Assembly: GCF_000203795.2 (NCBI RefSeq)
Contig: NW_006281111.1
Coordinates: 346,888-410,887, forward strand
From: Batrachochytrium dendrobatidis JAM81
Taxonomy: Eukaryota > Chytridiomycota > Chytridiomycetes > Rhizophydiales
Direction: 5' to 3'
DNA: 64,000 nt
Each line of letters opens with the position of its first letter. Position 1 is the first letter of the stretch. The translations under genes were made by a program, and so were the position numbers. Positions 35,434-46,692 of the stretch are shown here, one piece after another. The notes below the pieces were generated by a model. The model saw nothing but the letters and a program-made list of their open reading frames with translations. It ran no database searches and had not been told where the DNA came from.

Positions 35434-36041
35434 TGATTCACAACCGTATTCACGCAAAATGGAACATTAAAACAAGGATATCAAAATACATAAACAGCCA
35501 GTTTCATGGAACGATTTCTACTCGATTTGTTGGATATTGTGTTTACTGGTCTTTTCATGTTTATTTTGCATTAAAGTCGAGTGAATGTTTGTATTAGTCT
35601 CGGTACATTTTTGATACTTGTTGGTCTCCAGTCTTTGTTTTCTACTACTAGTACAGACTGAATATTGTGTAATTGGCATCAAAACAGTCGTATGACTAAA
35701 GTGCACGATCCTTGTTTTCTTAAACCATATTGTGAGCGTATCTGCAAGGTTAAAATACAAGAGTCTGTACAAAGTTGAATCGAAATTAGTCAAACCTAAT
35801 GTATGGAATGGATTGGATTGGATGAATCTGGTGATTGCACAATGTGTGACTACCAAAAAATCATTTCAGTTCAAAACTATAGTTTGTACTACATGATGAA
35901 TATTGTGTTTATTAAAAAGTTGAAAAGACCAATTAGAGTCGATTTGTAATGGAAAAACAGCGAATATTTACCATTTTTACAAAAAGCAAGTTGCTGCAAG
36001 ATAACAAGTGTTCCATTTTACGTGAATACGACTGTCAATCA
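35434..36041 (-). mobile_element. MITE-like repeat copy 3, full length with both terminal repeats
   Basis: 608 bp bounded by ~33 bp inverted repeats: TGATTCACAACCGTATTCAC at the left and its counterpart ...GTGAATACGACTGTCAATCA at the right. It encodes no protein. The right end is 8 bp from the ATG of epsilon-COP. No clear target duplication could be read. The left 420 bp match copies 1 and 2; the remainder matches copy 5 (57460-57942). Confidence 0.8.
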
Positions 36042-36049
36042 ATTCAGGA

Positions 36050-37591
36050 ATGGCAGACGCAAGTGTTGGTGAGTTGGACCTTTTATATATGCTACCTGTA
36101 TATAATTCATACGACAAACTATTTATTCTTTCAACCCGACAAGATTGGTTAGCGGTGGCCTTTGGTTTCCTAACCCTGACATCAGCTTCATGTATTGGAT
36201 AGTCCCTTGCTTGAGCTAACCTTGCCGAGTTTCCTTTGATTAGATGAGGTGCTTGCTTTAAAGAACCAGTTTTATTTGGGTTCATTCCAGACTGTCATCA
36301 ATGAGGCCACAAATCCTGCCACTACTCCCCGCACGGAGACGGGAAAGCTTGACCGTAGAGTGTTGCTGCATAGAGCATATATCTGTCATGGCCGTTTCAA
36401 TTTAGTGCTTTCAGAATTGTCTGCACAGGAAACATCCATGGAACTGCGTGCAGTTCGTATCTTGGCAAGATATTTAGCAAGCATGACGGATCAACTCCAG
36501 CAGCAGGAAGCTGTTGCCGATGCAGTCGCTTTGGCTGAAATGATTCCATTTGATGTCTCTCCTGTGGTATATGTGCTTCTTGGTACTGTATTTTACCACG
36601 AAGGTCAAACTGAAGAGGCTTTAAAGCTGCTAGTTCGTGCACCAAAACACCTTGAATGGTGGGTTACAGATTATGTTGTTTATCATTACTGCTAGCATGG
36701 ATTAAGATCTTTATTCGGTGTTGGCTTAAGACAATGTTAAGAGACAACACTAAGTATATAATGGTGATGTAGCATTGCGTTGGCGGTACAGGTTTACCTT
36801 AAGATGGACAGACCAGATCTCGCAAAAAAGGAGCTGGATTTATTTAAATCTTGGGCAGATGATGCCACTCTTGCTCAACTGATTGAATCTTGGGTTAATA
36901 TTGCCGTGGTATGTCTATTTGCAAGACTTTCACCATGTATCTCTACTTGTCTGTCGCTATTGTATCTACCCATATTTCATCTGCTGTGTGTTGATTAGAT
37001 TGATGTCATACCAATATACGAATCTTTAGGGCGGGCCCGAGAAATATCAAGAAGCATACTATATCTTTGAGGAGATGGCCAATACTGGAACCAGTACGTG
37101 CAGACTACTGACTTCTAAAGCAGTAGCCATGATCCAGGCACGAAAGTTTGAAGAGGCAGACGCAATCTTGCTCGAGGCACTCAACAAGGTACAGCTATTC
37201 ATTGGTCTTTTGTATTTAAAATATGTCTATTTTGGTCGTTATTGGCATCTATTTTTAAGCTATACTGTGATATTTCCTATTGTTAAATTTAACATTACTT
37301 TTACGCAACTAGAACCCAAATGACCCTGATACTCTTGCCAACATGGTCATTATTGCCACAGCCTTGCAAAAGCCAACTTCCGTCTTGAATCAGTTTATGA
37401 GGTAAGCATTTGCTATGATTTAAATTGCATCCAGTAACCTTTAGGGCAACTGATAGACTCATCAATGGCTTTTGTCTTGTGTTTAAAGTCAACTCAAGGA
37501 TGTAGCCCCTCACCATCCGCTGGTGCAAGAGCAGTTACTCAAAGAGTCGCTGTTTGACAGATCTGCCATGCGATTTTCTCAAACTGCATAG
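36050..37591 (+). CDS. COPE: Coatomer subunit epsilon (epsilon-COP)
   Basis: Six exons: 36050-36068, 36244-36658, 36773-36908, 37030-37188, 37313-37401, 37489-37591; 306 aa, the normal length. A component of COPI coats for Golgi-to-ER and intra-Golgi transport; a TPR-like helical solenoid that pairs with alpha-COP. Diagnostic stretches: EVLALKNQFYLGSFQTVINEA, LHRAYICHGRFNLVLSEL, ...LECIALAVQVYLKMDRPDLAKKEL, GPEKYQEAYYIFEEMA, AVAMIQARKFEEADAILLEAL, NPNDPDTLANMV. The tiny first exon (19 nt, MADASV) is supported by phase: it joins to DEVLALKN. The whole proximal 5' flank is MITE sequence. Confidence 0.92.
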
Positions 37592-37726
37592 GTTGATTTT
37601 GGCTAGGATTTTTGATAAAATGAACAAGGCGGTAGCTGAAATCAATCGAGATTCATCTTTTCATTCTTCTACTGCAAGCTTTAGTCTTGGATTTGAAATA
37701 GAGTAAGCAATTTTTATTAAGAAATT

Positions 37727-39994
37727 TCACATATCCAATAGATACGAGACCGCTGCGTCTGTATTGCCACCCTATCATAATTCAATATTATTATCAAGTT
37801 AGCAAGCATCATTGCCGCGTTTTACAGGTCATTGATGCATGATACACCAGACATTAGTATTAGCTTACTGCTGCCAAAATTGCGCGCTTATTCTTTTCTT
37901 CATCCTAGTGTGGTCCACGATCAGGTTGAAAATAATACCGAGTTAGCAATGCAAAACCCATCGTAAATTAAAGTATACAGCTCGCAGTCTATCAATTATA
38001 TCATGATACAAGTATTTCCAAACTCACCACAAACCCCATATCTCTTAGACTAGCGAGTTGTTCTCTATATTGTTCCTCAATAGCTGGTTGTGCTGCTGCT
38101 GGATCTCCTGATGGCTGAGCAAGCTGTGAAGGCGAAAGCGATGGCGCACCGAATAGCTCGAGAAATGGGTTCATGGGTGAGTTGGAGTTGGAAAGAGCTG
38201 GTGGCATTACATCAAATTGGTTTGGGAATGAAGCGCGAGGGCTTTGGTTCATTTGAGCCATTTGTTGAAGCATTTGTAGATGAGGTTGTATAGTGTCAGA
38301 GCCAGGTGTCCGAGTAGAACTATTTCCTAAATTACCAGGTAAAGACGGAAAGGGCATAAATGGAAAGTGTCGAGCTTCTGTATTTGTAGATGCTGCGTTA
38401 CGATTTACAGAGCTAGGTGCTCCAAATGTGCCAAGCATATTTGTCAATGTAGTAGATGTGGGTACTGGTTTACAAAATATGTCAGATTTTCAATACAATC
38501 ATATGTTAAACCATATGTTTGGCAATTCCATGTATCTTTAAGCACTAGAGTTGGAAAACCATACAGTATACGAAAACTGATCAAAAATAGCTCCAAAATC
38601 ACTTACGAGATACAGGACGCTGAGTGCCTACATTTCCTGGACGAATATCCCAAGGATTTGGAAGAGCTTGCGAATTGGGACCAGATGCATTTGAAGGAGA
38701 TGTCGCCCCCAAAAGATTTGCCATCTGTCTGTTGGCTTCATCTTGTTATCATAAAAGGATGTGGATACGTTTCATAAGTTATTCAAAAATCCGCCTAGAT
38801 CAAATGGCTAGTATTTAGCTGGCACACAAGTACTTACCGGTACTAGGGTCTGGAGTGCGGCCAGCATTCAAAGGACCATTCATTTGGCGATACATGGAGC
38901 TTAAATGGTTGAAACCGCCAGGAATAGCCTCGATATTAGACAGTGCCCGATCTAAAACATGTAATGCATTGCAATGTTGGGTAATATGAGATTGCCATGA
39001 TCAGGTCTTGACAAAACCAGTAGTAAAATAGAATATGCACATTTTCGAGAATCTGGGTACAGCATTTAAAACATACCTTGATTGCGCATCATTTCTTGCA
39101 TCTTTTAACATACCAAAATTAATCAGATTAGCCTACCTGGTAACCAAAAGCCACCTGGCAGGGATAAAGCTATAGCTTACCAATCTGGGATTTTGCATGC
39201 CACGACTAATTTCACGCAAAACAGAAGGATCAGACAAGGCAGCACGTATCTCGGGATTTTCCTGTAGAGGCAAGACAGTCGAGTCAGTAAGCAATATAGC
39301 TAAATACACAGGGTACAATTTGACACATTCCAAGAGGAAAGCGGATTTATAGCCTGATATGAACGATATCTAGTTTTTCAATATGGATAGCATATTCTAA
39401 GAGCAACCATTTCACCTCCATCATCGCACGCATCCGAGGGTCGGATTGTAGCATAAGCTGAAGGAATTCGGGATTTTCGAATATAGTTTGAATCATGGGA
39501 TTGCTCATGAGGGAAGCCATCTCATCACCTCCGAAGCCATTTGCAGCTGATTGAGAGGACAGTCCAGCAGCCAGTGCAGAGCCAGTAATTCCGGGGGATG
39601 GAGTGGTATTGGATGTAGTTGAAGATTGTGGTTGGGTAGTACGATAGTGGAAAGCAGTTTGAGTTTCAGACAAGCCAGATCCGGCCAGACTGGCAGTAGT
39701 AGCTCTTGGTTGCGGAGCAACTGAATTGGCGGTACTGGGGTCAGTGCGAGCAACATGAACCACATCCTTGTCAGCAACAGCATAGTTGGAGATTGGCAGT
39801 TCATCGCCTTTAAGAATACGGCCTCGCAGCACCAGACGAATGGAGCCGGGCGAAGTAGAGATGGCAGCAGCAACCAGTTCCTTGAGGTCTAGCACAGTAG
39901 TGTTTGCAGGATCCAGAATAGTGACTGGAACCTTTTGACCCGAAGACAGCCTGGCAAGAATCGTCAATGGAGTGTCGGTCTCGTTGCTGTCCAT
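37727..39994 (-). CDS. DSK2: Ubiquilin / DSK2 proteasome shuttle protein
   Basis: Eight exons on minus: 39994-39416, 39261-39181, 39101-39077, 38951-38838, 38741-38607, 38464-38028, 37904-37869, 37771-37727; 483 aa. Brings ubiquitylated proteins to the proteasome. N-terminal ubiquitin-like domain (about 8-80: ILARLSSGQKVPVTIL...VLRGRILKGDELPISNYAV), STI1 repeats (MIQTIFENPEFLQLMLQSDPRMRAMMEENPEI and MQNPRL...MMRNQDRALSNIEAIPGGFN), a Pro/Asn/Ser-rich linker, and a C-terminal UBA split over three exons (EQLASLRDMGFV + DEEKNKRAILAA + GGNTDAAVSYLL). An ATG at 39994 is preferred to the longer frame (to 40231), which would overlap the divergent AVL9 start. It shares a 157-bp promoter with AVL9. Confidence 0.92.
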
Positions 39995-40151
39995 CCTGGC
40001 AATGTGCTGGTTTTCTTTGGGCGGTCTTTCAAGTTGAAGTTTTACAACTTTTGACCTCGGCTCAACCTGCTTATTATCGAGTCTGTGGCTTGCTTCAGTG
40101 CTTATCGCATAGAATAGTTGCAAACTGCTGCTATTGGGTAGATTCAGTATC

Positions 40152-43100
40152 ATGGAACCCACCGAGCCCATCTCTCCTGCTACGGAGTCATCCCACATCG
40201 CACTGCTCCATGTCGAGCCTTTATCTGACAAGATTCCATCTCAACCAGCTACCGACTTTTTGACTTCTATCGATAAGGCTGTCGCAAGTGAGCATGAATT
40301 TGGAAATGTAATCGATGAATGCTCTTCCATTCATCGCTCTCGTACCAACTCCATATCTACTTCACTGCCCTCGGACAATTTAGATGGCCAAAGGGTCATT
40401 CTGCATGGTAAGGCCTGTTGTCTTGACATGTTCTCACCCAAAAGCCGCGGTTTCACTAGATTATACTATTTGGATTGGCTCTGTTCTGATCATTGAATCC
40501 TTCTGGACTGATATCATACTTTAAACCTTGCTATTGATATATTATTTCCAATATGACTATAGTTATGTGCGTGGCGTTTCATCATAGGTATGATCGTTCT
40601 CTATACAGTAATGTGCCAATAATATTCATTTTCAAACTTCATTCACTAAATTGCGTACATTAAAGGAATGGCCCTATAGTAGAGTATGTCCATCCGCCAT
40701 TCCCAAATGTGGCTCACTTGAGGAGGGTCACTGATTCGACTGACACAAAAATCGCCATAGAATTGCCCGAAGAATGGTCGTTTATGGTGAGTTTGGATTC
40801 ACAACTTTAATGGCTTTTGAATTACTGTCGTATCCACGTACAACGAATCCCTTTTCTGTATTCATCTTGCAGACTCATTATTTTGCTTTGGAATAGACAA
40901 TGCTTAAATATTTGTTGTGTCTTGCTATTAGATATTGATTTTAATTGGCACTCTCAACTCTTTTACACAGCGCCCATCATATTATACAAACTATAGTTTG
41001 AACTGCAATCATCCCCTTTTCCTTTTTTGCATAGTCATACACTGTACAACCACCAAGTTTGAAATCATATTTATCCATTGCAATCTAGATATTGGTTGGA
41101 ATGTTTTGATATTGTCAAACTTTGTCCAAACTCGTTTCACCCTAAAACTCGCAGATACGTTGCGTTTTAGTTCAAAAAACCAAATGTTGCACGTCTCAAG
41201 AATGCAACTATACATGTCAATCATCCAATATTTAATATTCTATTTGGGGAGTTGAAGATTGGATAAATGGGATTGGCTGGAACAGAGTTGTAGCCATCCA
41301 TTCAGTTTTTATACAAAAATGACTACAAAAACCAGTAAGCTAAAGAATTCAAAAGACACAATGCTGTTCAGCAAGTATGCTGAAAACTGGCACCCATCAT
41401 TGCATGAGACTGACTATTTATCATGTATTTTGACATCCTTGGTGTCTTGCGTGAATACTGCTGTAAATCATTTATACTCGCGATTTTTTTATTTGCATAA
41501 TAACTCTGTACTGAATTTGGACACATGCTAATGTTAATCAACCCTATTTTAGCCCTTTATGTGTCTACCAGATGGTGCACATGCTTCCGAAGAAGAGTTT
41601 ATTTGTAAGCTGAAACATAATTTAATGGGTTCAACAATTTGCATACCCAATTTTACCAACCAGTATCTAACCTAGAAGCTTGATAGATTTTCACCTCCCT
41701 CCGGTTCCTGCCTGGAAAAAATACCCTCAGTCAACCTTGTTTGGCTTGGCTTGCTTTCGTCAAATTAATGCCGAGGTAGTTTTGTTTGAATCAATAATTT
41801 GAATGTAATATTTGCGCAACTCCTCGATCTTAATACAAAGTGAACCCACGTTCTGCATTTTAACCTTGCATATTGAATAGGATTTAGTCAATAAAACGGC
41901 TGATGTTACACGAACCAAAGTTCAAAAGGCCGTTGTTATAATTGCTACCCAGCCAATCCTTGGTTCCATACGCAGCAAGTTGGGACTTGTAACACAGGCT
42001 TTTTTCGCACAGCGAGATTTTACAAAAATCGAAATTCTGGACGTAAGTATCTAACTATATCAATGCAATCAATAAGCATGCCGGATGTTTTTACTTTACA
42101 AATATACCAACTGATTTATTTTGTGCTATGCATCAATTATAAATTATCAAGACATTATACGAAAATTTGGACACTTCTGTCAAAATGCCCTTTGCAGACA
42201 ACACTCTGTATTCTGGAATTTCTTTGCGAGAGCTTTTATTTAAATTTCGACATAAAACTTTGCAGCTTGTAAAATTACTGTTGTTGAGAAAAAGGGTAGA
42301 TACACATGCTGCACCTTTGAAAATGGTTGTAGTTGTAATTGATGTCTTTTTAATCTAGCCTGTTTTGCAATTTTAGATTTTGGTTTTTGGACAAAAAGTG
42401 GAGCGATTGTCGGCATACCAGTATGGATTGATTTCACTTTTTCCAGGTTAGGATATTCATCATTTTATGTTTTTATGCTGGTCGGTCATTGATTTACTGT
42501 GGTAACACTTGTTTGTATATTAATATAGAGCTTTTGAGGCATTTGGAGGATGTAGGCTCTCCAGAATTAGACAACGTTGATATTAAAATAAGGCCACATA
42601 GAAGATCTACTCTTTTGTCTTCTACAAGATCCATGGATCTTCTCAGGCAGTATCATTCTGAGGCACACAAAGCAAAAATGATTCAGCTTGGACATCCACT
42701 CAAAATATTTGGCAAAGTGTGTTGATATAGTCCAAGTTTGTGTAGTATCATGATTAATTTGTGTAATGTAATTTTACCATACTGAATTCTTGAATTTTAG
42801 AACTCCTTCTTTCAGCCTTACATTCCACTTCAACAGATTGATTTAATCATGTCGCCAGAAACCAAATCTTTTCTTGTCGGGACAAGCAATTCGATATTCA
42901 CTCACCATCGCGGATGCAGTCTGGACGCAGTGGCTTATGTGAGTAAAGTTTGGTATTGATTGTAATGCGCCTGGGTGTCATTTAGAGTAGCTTATACTCT
43001 TGTGTCGACTGATTTTATTAACAGGCCGACAGCGGAAATCTTGAATTCCCCAATCCACAAATGGCGCAGCTAGTCAGCTTAACTGCTGCCGATCGCAAAT

Positions 43101-44476
43101 TTATGGATGGCAAGTATAGTATTGCACCTAGTTGCTGGTCTGATCTGTTGATGTATTGTTTTGACACCCCGATTTACATGAAATATGCATGTTACCAGAG
43201 CTATTAAAACCATTGCTTGCAACATGGACTGCCGAAGGTAATATTTTCAACTCATTTTATTGTTATGGGTTTTAAAAGGCTCCAATTTTTTTAACATGGA
43301 TGATCTAGATGACATGACTATGAATCAGCAAATTGAGTTTGAGGGAAGTGACGAAGATATCAGGTCAAGGTTTGAAGTTTACCTTACACAAATGCTTGCT
43401 TCAGTAAAGTATAATCATGATACATTGCCATCGACCTTGGAACCTGGAGCAAGTAAGTATTCAATATTGCGCTGCCAAGTGTAGTTACTCGGTAAATTAA
43501 CAATATTCGTGCCATCGATATACAGAAAAACTTGACTATGTTTCAGAGTATCACATGCCATTCATCAAAGCATGGGAAGCTTCAGATAGCTACCATACAT
43601 GGATGAGTGTTGTAGACAAGGACGCGCTTCAAATGATCAAGTACCGTCATTGTTTTATTATATTATTGAGCTGTGATTTTTTGGTATTAGTTTACTAACA
43701 CGGTTTAATGGGCTAGTCCTGGTCACCCATTCCATGGATATTCTGCCCTTGGTGAAATATCAACTCATTTTTCTGCAAAGCTATCTGAATTTTCTCGAAC
43801 AATTTCTCCTGTGCAAAACAATCTGGCAAAGGCCATTTCAACAGCTTCAGGAACTGTGACTTCATCAGTCACGGATGCGGTTACTATCATGTCGGATCCT
43901 GCGCAACAACAAAATATACAAGGTATAGTGCAGCTCAATATGCCTTTATTTCATGAAATAAATACATTTGAAATGTATTCATCAGCCGTCAAGTCTGACT
44001 GCTCTGCTTGTCTCAAAAACAATGCTTCCTATCGGATGAACATATAGCCTCTGCAAATCAGCTTCTCGGAACATTTTCTGCTTGGTACTCACAAAAGCGT
44101 AAAGATTGGGTAAGTTTTGCATTCATTCGAGTTTGCCATCATGTCCTGAATCCATAAACTCCAGTTTTCGCGCTCTGATTTGTAAGTTGATTCAACATTT
44201 TAGATTCCAAACACTGCAACGGCTTCTGGTTTATCCCTAGAAGTAAAGGGGGAAGACACGGAGGAGGGCTATCAACTTCTTGAGGTTGATAGCCAGCAAT
44301 CCTCTCCTGCCTTGGCAATCAAGGCACACGTTCTTGAAGATTTGACACCTGAAAGCCCTGAGCTCCCCATTCTTTCAAAAACTTCTATTAGCGCTGCTGA
44401 TCACAAGGATCCAAGCCTCCATAAAGGTGCTATGCAAAATGATAAATCTGATACTGCCATTTCATCAAACCAATAA
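40152..44476 (+). CDS. AVL9: AVL9-like late secretory pathway protein (DENN-family)
   Basis: Seventeen exons (40152-40407, 40563-40587, 40666-40786, 41553-41604, 41687-41775, 41881-42042, 42152-42295, 42377-42446, 42529-42716, 42801-42938, 43025-43109, 43199-43237, 43279-43452, 43526-43640, 43717-43922, 44048-44109, 44204-44476); 732 aa. Post-Golgi transport protein with a DENN fold. Signatures: VEYVHPPFP, LPEEWSFM, PFMCLPDGAHASEEEFIYFHLPP, LFGLACFRQINAEDL, VTRTKVQKAVVIIATQPILGSIRSKLGLVTQAFF, and FGQKVERLSAYQYGLISLFPELL. The C-terminal ~140 residues are Ser-rich and poorly conserved. The intron 43110-43198 is GC-AG (GCAAGT). The 766-bp third intron is unusually long because it holds MITE copy 4. 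A 25-nt exon (40563-40587) is supported by phase. Confidence 0.87.
40818..41470. mobile_element. MITE-like repeat copy 4, inside an AVL9 intron
   Basis: Diverged copy with recognisable ends: TGAATTACTGTCGTATCCACG at the left and GCGTGAATACTGCTGTAAATCA at the right. Interior pieces such as the Leu/Thr-type stretch near 41150 align weakly with copies 1-3. Lies wholly in the intron 40787-41552. Confidence 0.55.
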
Positions 44477-45159
44477 AATGGGAAACCCCAAATTGATGTT
44501 TAAGCGTAAATCAAAAGGCTACTTTCTAATATGCTTTGTTAGGTTGGATTTATCCATAACCAAATCATGGACCTTGATTTATTGTGTAAAAATACAATTC
44601 TTGATACCATGCAAACTTTAAAAAATTGTGTCTGATATAATGGGTTTGAATCGAGACTTACAGCACATGGTGTTTCTTTATCCATCATCAAATAATTGAT
44701 CAGTAATTGATCCTTCTTGTATCTGTTACCCTTTTCAATCCATTACCAGCTGATTTTGACTAAACAGATGATGGCAAATGTGCAAATGGTTGATTCTAGG
44801 ATTGCCCAAACCTCCAAGTGATTTGGGCAAAAATACATGATTTTAGCCGGAAACTCCAATTGAAAAGTTTTGATTAAAGTTGGCTTGACTTTCAAGGCTA
44901 GTTTGAATCCAAGTATTGAAGATGGGAGAAGAAGAGAATCCGATTGTAAGCCTTTTGGTTCTGTTGATTGGCATGGGAATTGTAATTCGATAGAGATTCA
45001 TGGATTCCCTACACTGGCTGCTACCCATTAGATTGCTAAATTTTACTGGCTTAATTGATCCATAAGTCGGATGGTGTCTGTTTAGCTTGCTGTTGTAGAG
45101 TTGAATAGTTGTACAGTCTATTTTCTGATTGAGTTTTTGTTGATATGAATATTTGGTAG
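44477..45159. other. Intergenic region with the missing cyclophilin start
   Basis: No complete gene. The first coding exon of the cyclophilin must lie here (it should encode a few residues ending before VFMNISIG) but could not be fixed among several possible ATGs. Confidence 0.4.
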
Positions 45160-46475
45160 GTGTTTATGAATATTTCCATTGGTAAGTTGAGTCTTGAAAT
45201 GGTAGGCTTATGGAAGTCTCGAGCTCAGCTGCACGACTATTCATAATAGTGCCAGACTTGAATTCAACAACTTTTGATTCCAATCGCAGATCTATTCATA
45301 TCCTGTTTTCACGACTAGTATACTAAAAACTTTCCACACTATAATGTTGTATTAAACCAATTATGGAATATATTTACAATTGCTGTATGATGCAGGTGGC
45401 CAGCCAGGTAGTTTTGTCAGAATATGCTTTTTATGCAGTGTAATATTTTTAAATAACCAATCTAGTACCTTGTTGATGTAAAACTGGGTTTAATGTACTA
45501 GCTGGACGAATCACAATGGAGCTTTTCAAAGATGTCGTTCCAAAGACTGCAGAGAATTTCCGGCAGTTATGCACTGGAGAGTATAGGTATGTGTTTACTC
45601 GAGTATTCGTGTTGGTGTACTGTGATTGTTGGCTGAATGATAGACGACTCGAATAGAATCAAAGATATCCCTCAAGGATTCAAAAATTGCCAGTTCCATC
45701 GGTAAGTCGTACATTCCAAGCTGTAGCTATTTAGCATGGAGATCGTTTGAATAAAGTCTTGAATTGCAGTGTTCACTAATTCCATTTTTAGTGTAATCAA
45801 GGGTTTGTTCAATTAGTTTTAAGTGTGTCAATGGATACTTGTTGTACTGGGATTGAGTTAATCTTGCATATTTTCAAGATTTTATGATTCAAGGAGGAGA
45901 TTTTCTCAAGGTAATGATCGTGGGGTTTGATTCATTTAAAAGGCAGGATTATACTTGACTAATCACTTCAACTTAAACCATGCATACCCATGATTTTTAA
46001 ATTGAAATGTCTGGCTTGCTGGGTTGTACTAGGGTGACGGCACTGGAGCCACGAGTATCTACGGCGACAAATTCCCGGACGAAAATTTTCAGCTTAAACA
46101 CAGCTCAGCTGGATTGCTTTCAATGGCAAACAGCGGACCAAATACAAATGGATCACAGGTACCATTTAGAGATTTAAATGTGGTTTTGGACACATGCTGG
46201 TCACTTACATGTGTTACTATTACCAGTTTTTCATAACTTGCGCAAAATGCGATTTTCTCGATGGAAAGCATGTTGTGTTTGGTAGAGTGATTGATGGACT
46301 TTTAGTACTTCGCAAGATTGAAAACGTACCAACGGGTGCTAATAACAAACCAAGAGTAGGTTTTACTGTATGCAGACACGATCCGTATTGCTTTTTAAAG
46401 CTCAATCATGCCAACTGAGTTTTGGATGTATGAATTTAGATGCCAGTAATTGTTAGCGAGTGTGGTGAAATGTAA
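45160..46475 (+). CDS. PPIH: Peptidyl-prolyl cis-trans isomerase, cyclophilin H (CypH/USA-CyP) type
   Basis: Proline isomerase whose human ortholog sits in the U4/U6 snRNP. Exons found: 45160-45181, 45396-45407 (12 nt), 45502-45586, 45657-45701, 45792-45802 (11 nt), 45879-45910, 46033-46158, 46227-46355, 46440-46475; the phases agree throughout. Sequence: [50 protein letters not shown] (catalytic Arg in FHRV), [44 protein letters not shown], and a C-terminal ECGEM. GATSIYG and the C-terminus favour the H subtype over CypA. Two micro-exons are unusual. The start exon is not resolved. Confidence 0.85.
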
Positions 46476-46692
46476 TTCAATAAAAGCGAGTTGAACAGGA
46501 AATACTTTGAACATTCCATCTGATGTGCACTTGAACTGTGATGAGATTGCCAAAAGCTTGGAAGCTTTGCAGCTGATCTCGTGATGTCAAGTGCGGATTG
46601 GCGCTGTTTGACCGAGTTTTCCCATTCTGTCATTAGCTGTAGTTTAAAGCAGTCTTGCCAACTAGTCAAACACTTTACTGGAATTATTCAGC

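Noticed and set aside
36121..36240. Possible tRNA-like stretch in the first COPE intron
   Set aside because: No cloverleaf or B-box could be formed; it is simply the intron after a 19-nt exon.
37618..37970. Small plus-strand gene with apparent exons (MNKAVAEINRD... then HDTPDISISLLLP...)
   Set aside because: Both apparent exons lie antisense to or between the last two DSK2 exons, which encode the rest of its UBA domain; the plus-strand joints do not keep phase.
39347..40231. Longer DSK2 start upstream of 39994
   Set aside because: The frame is open but would overlap the first codons of the divergent AVL9 gene, and the ubiquitin-like domain begins right after the 39994 ATG.
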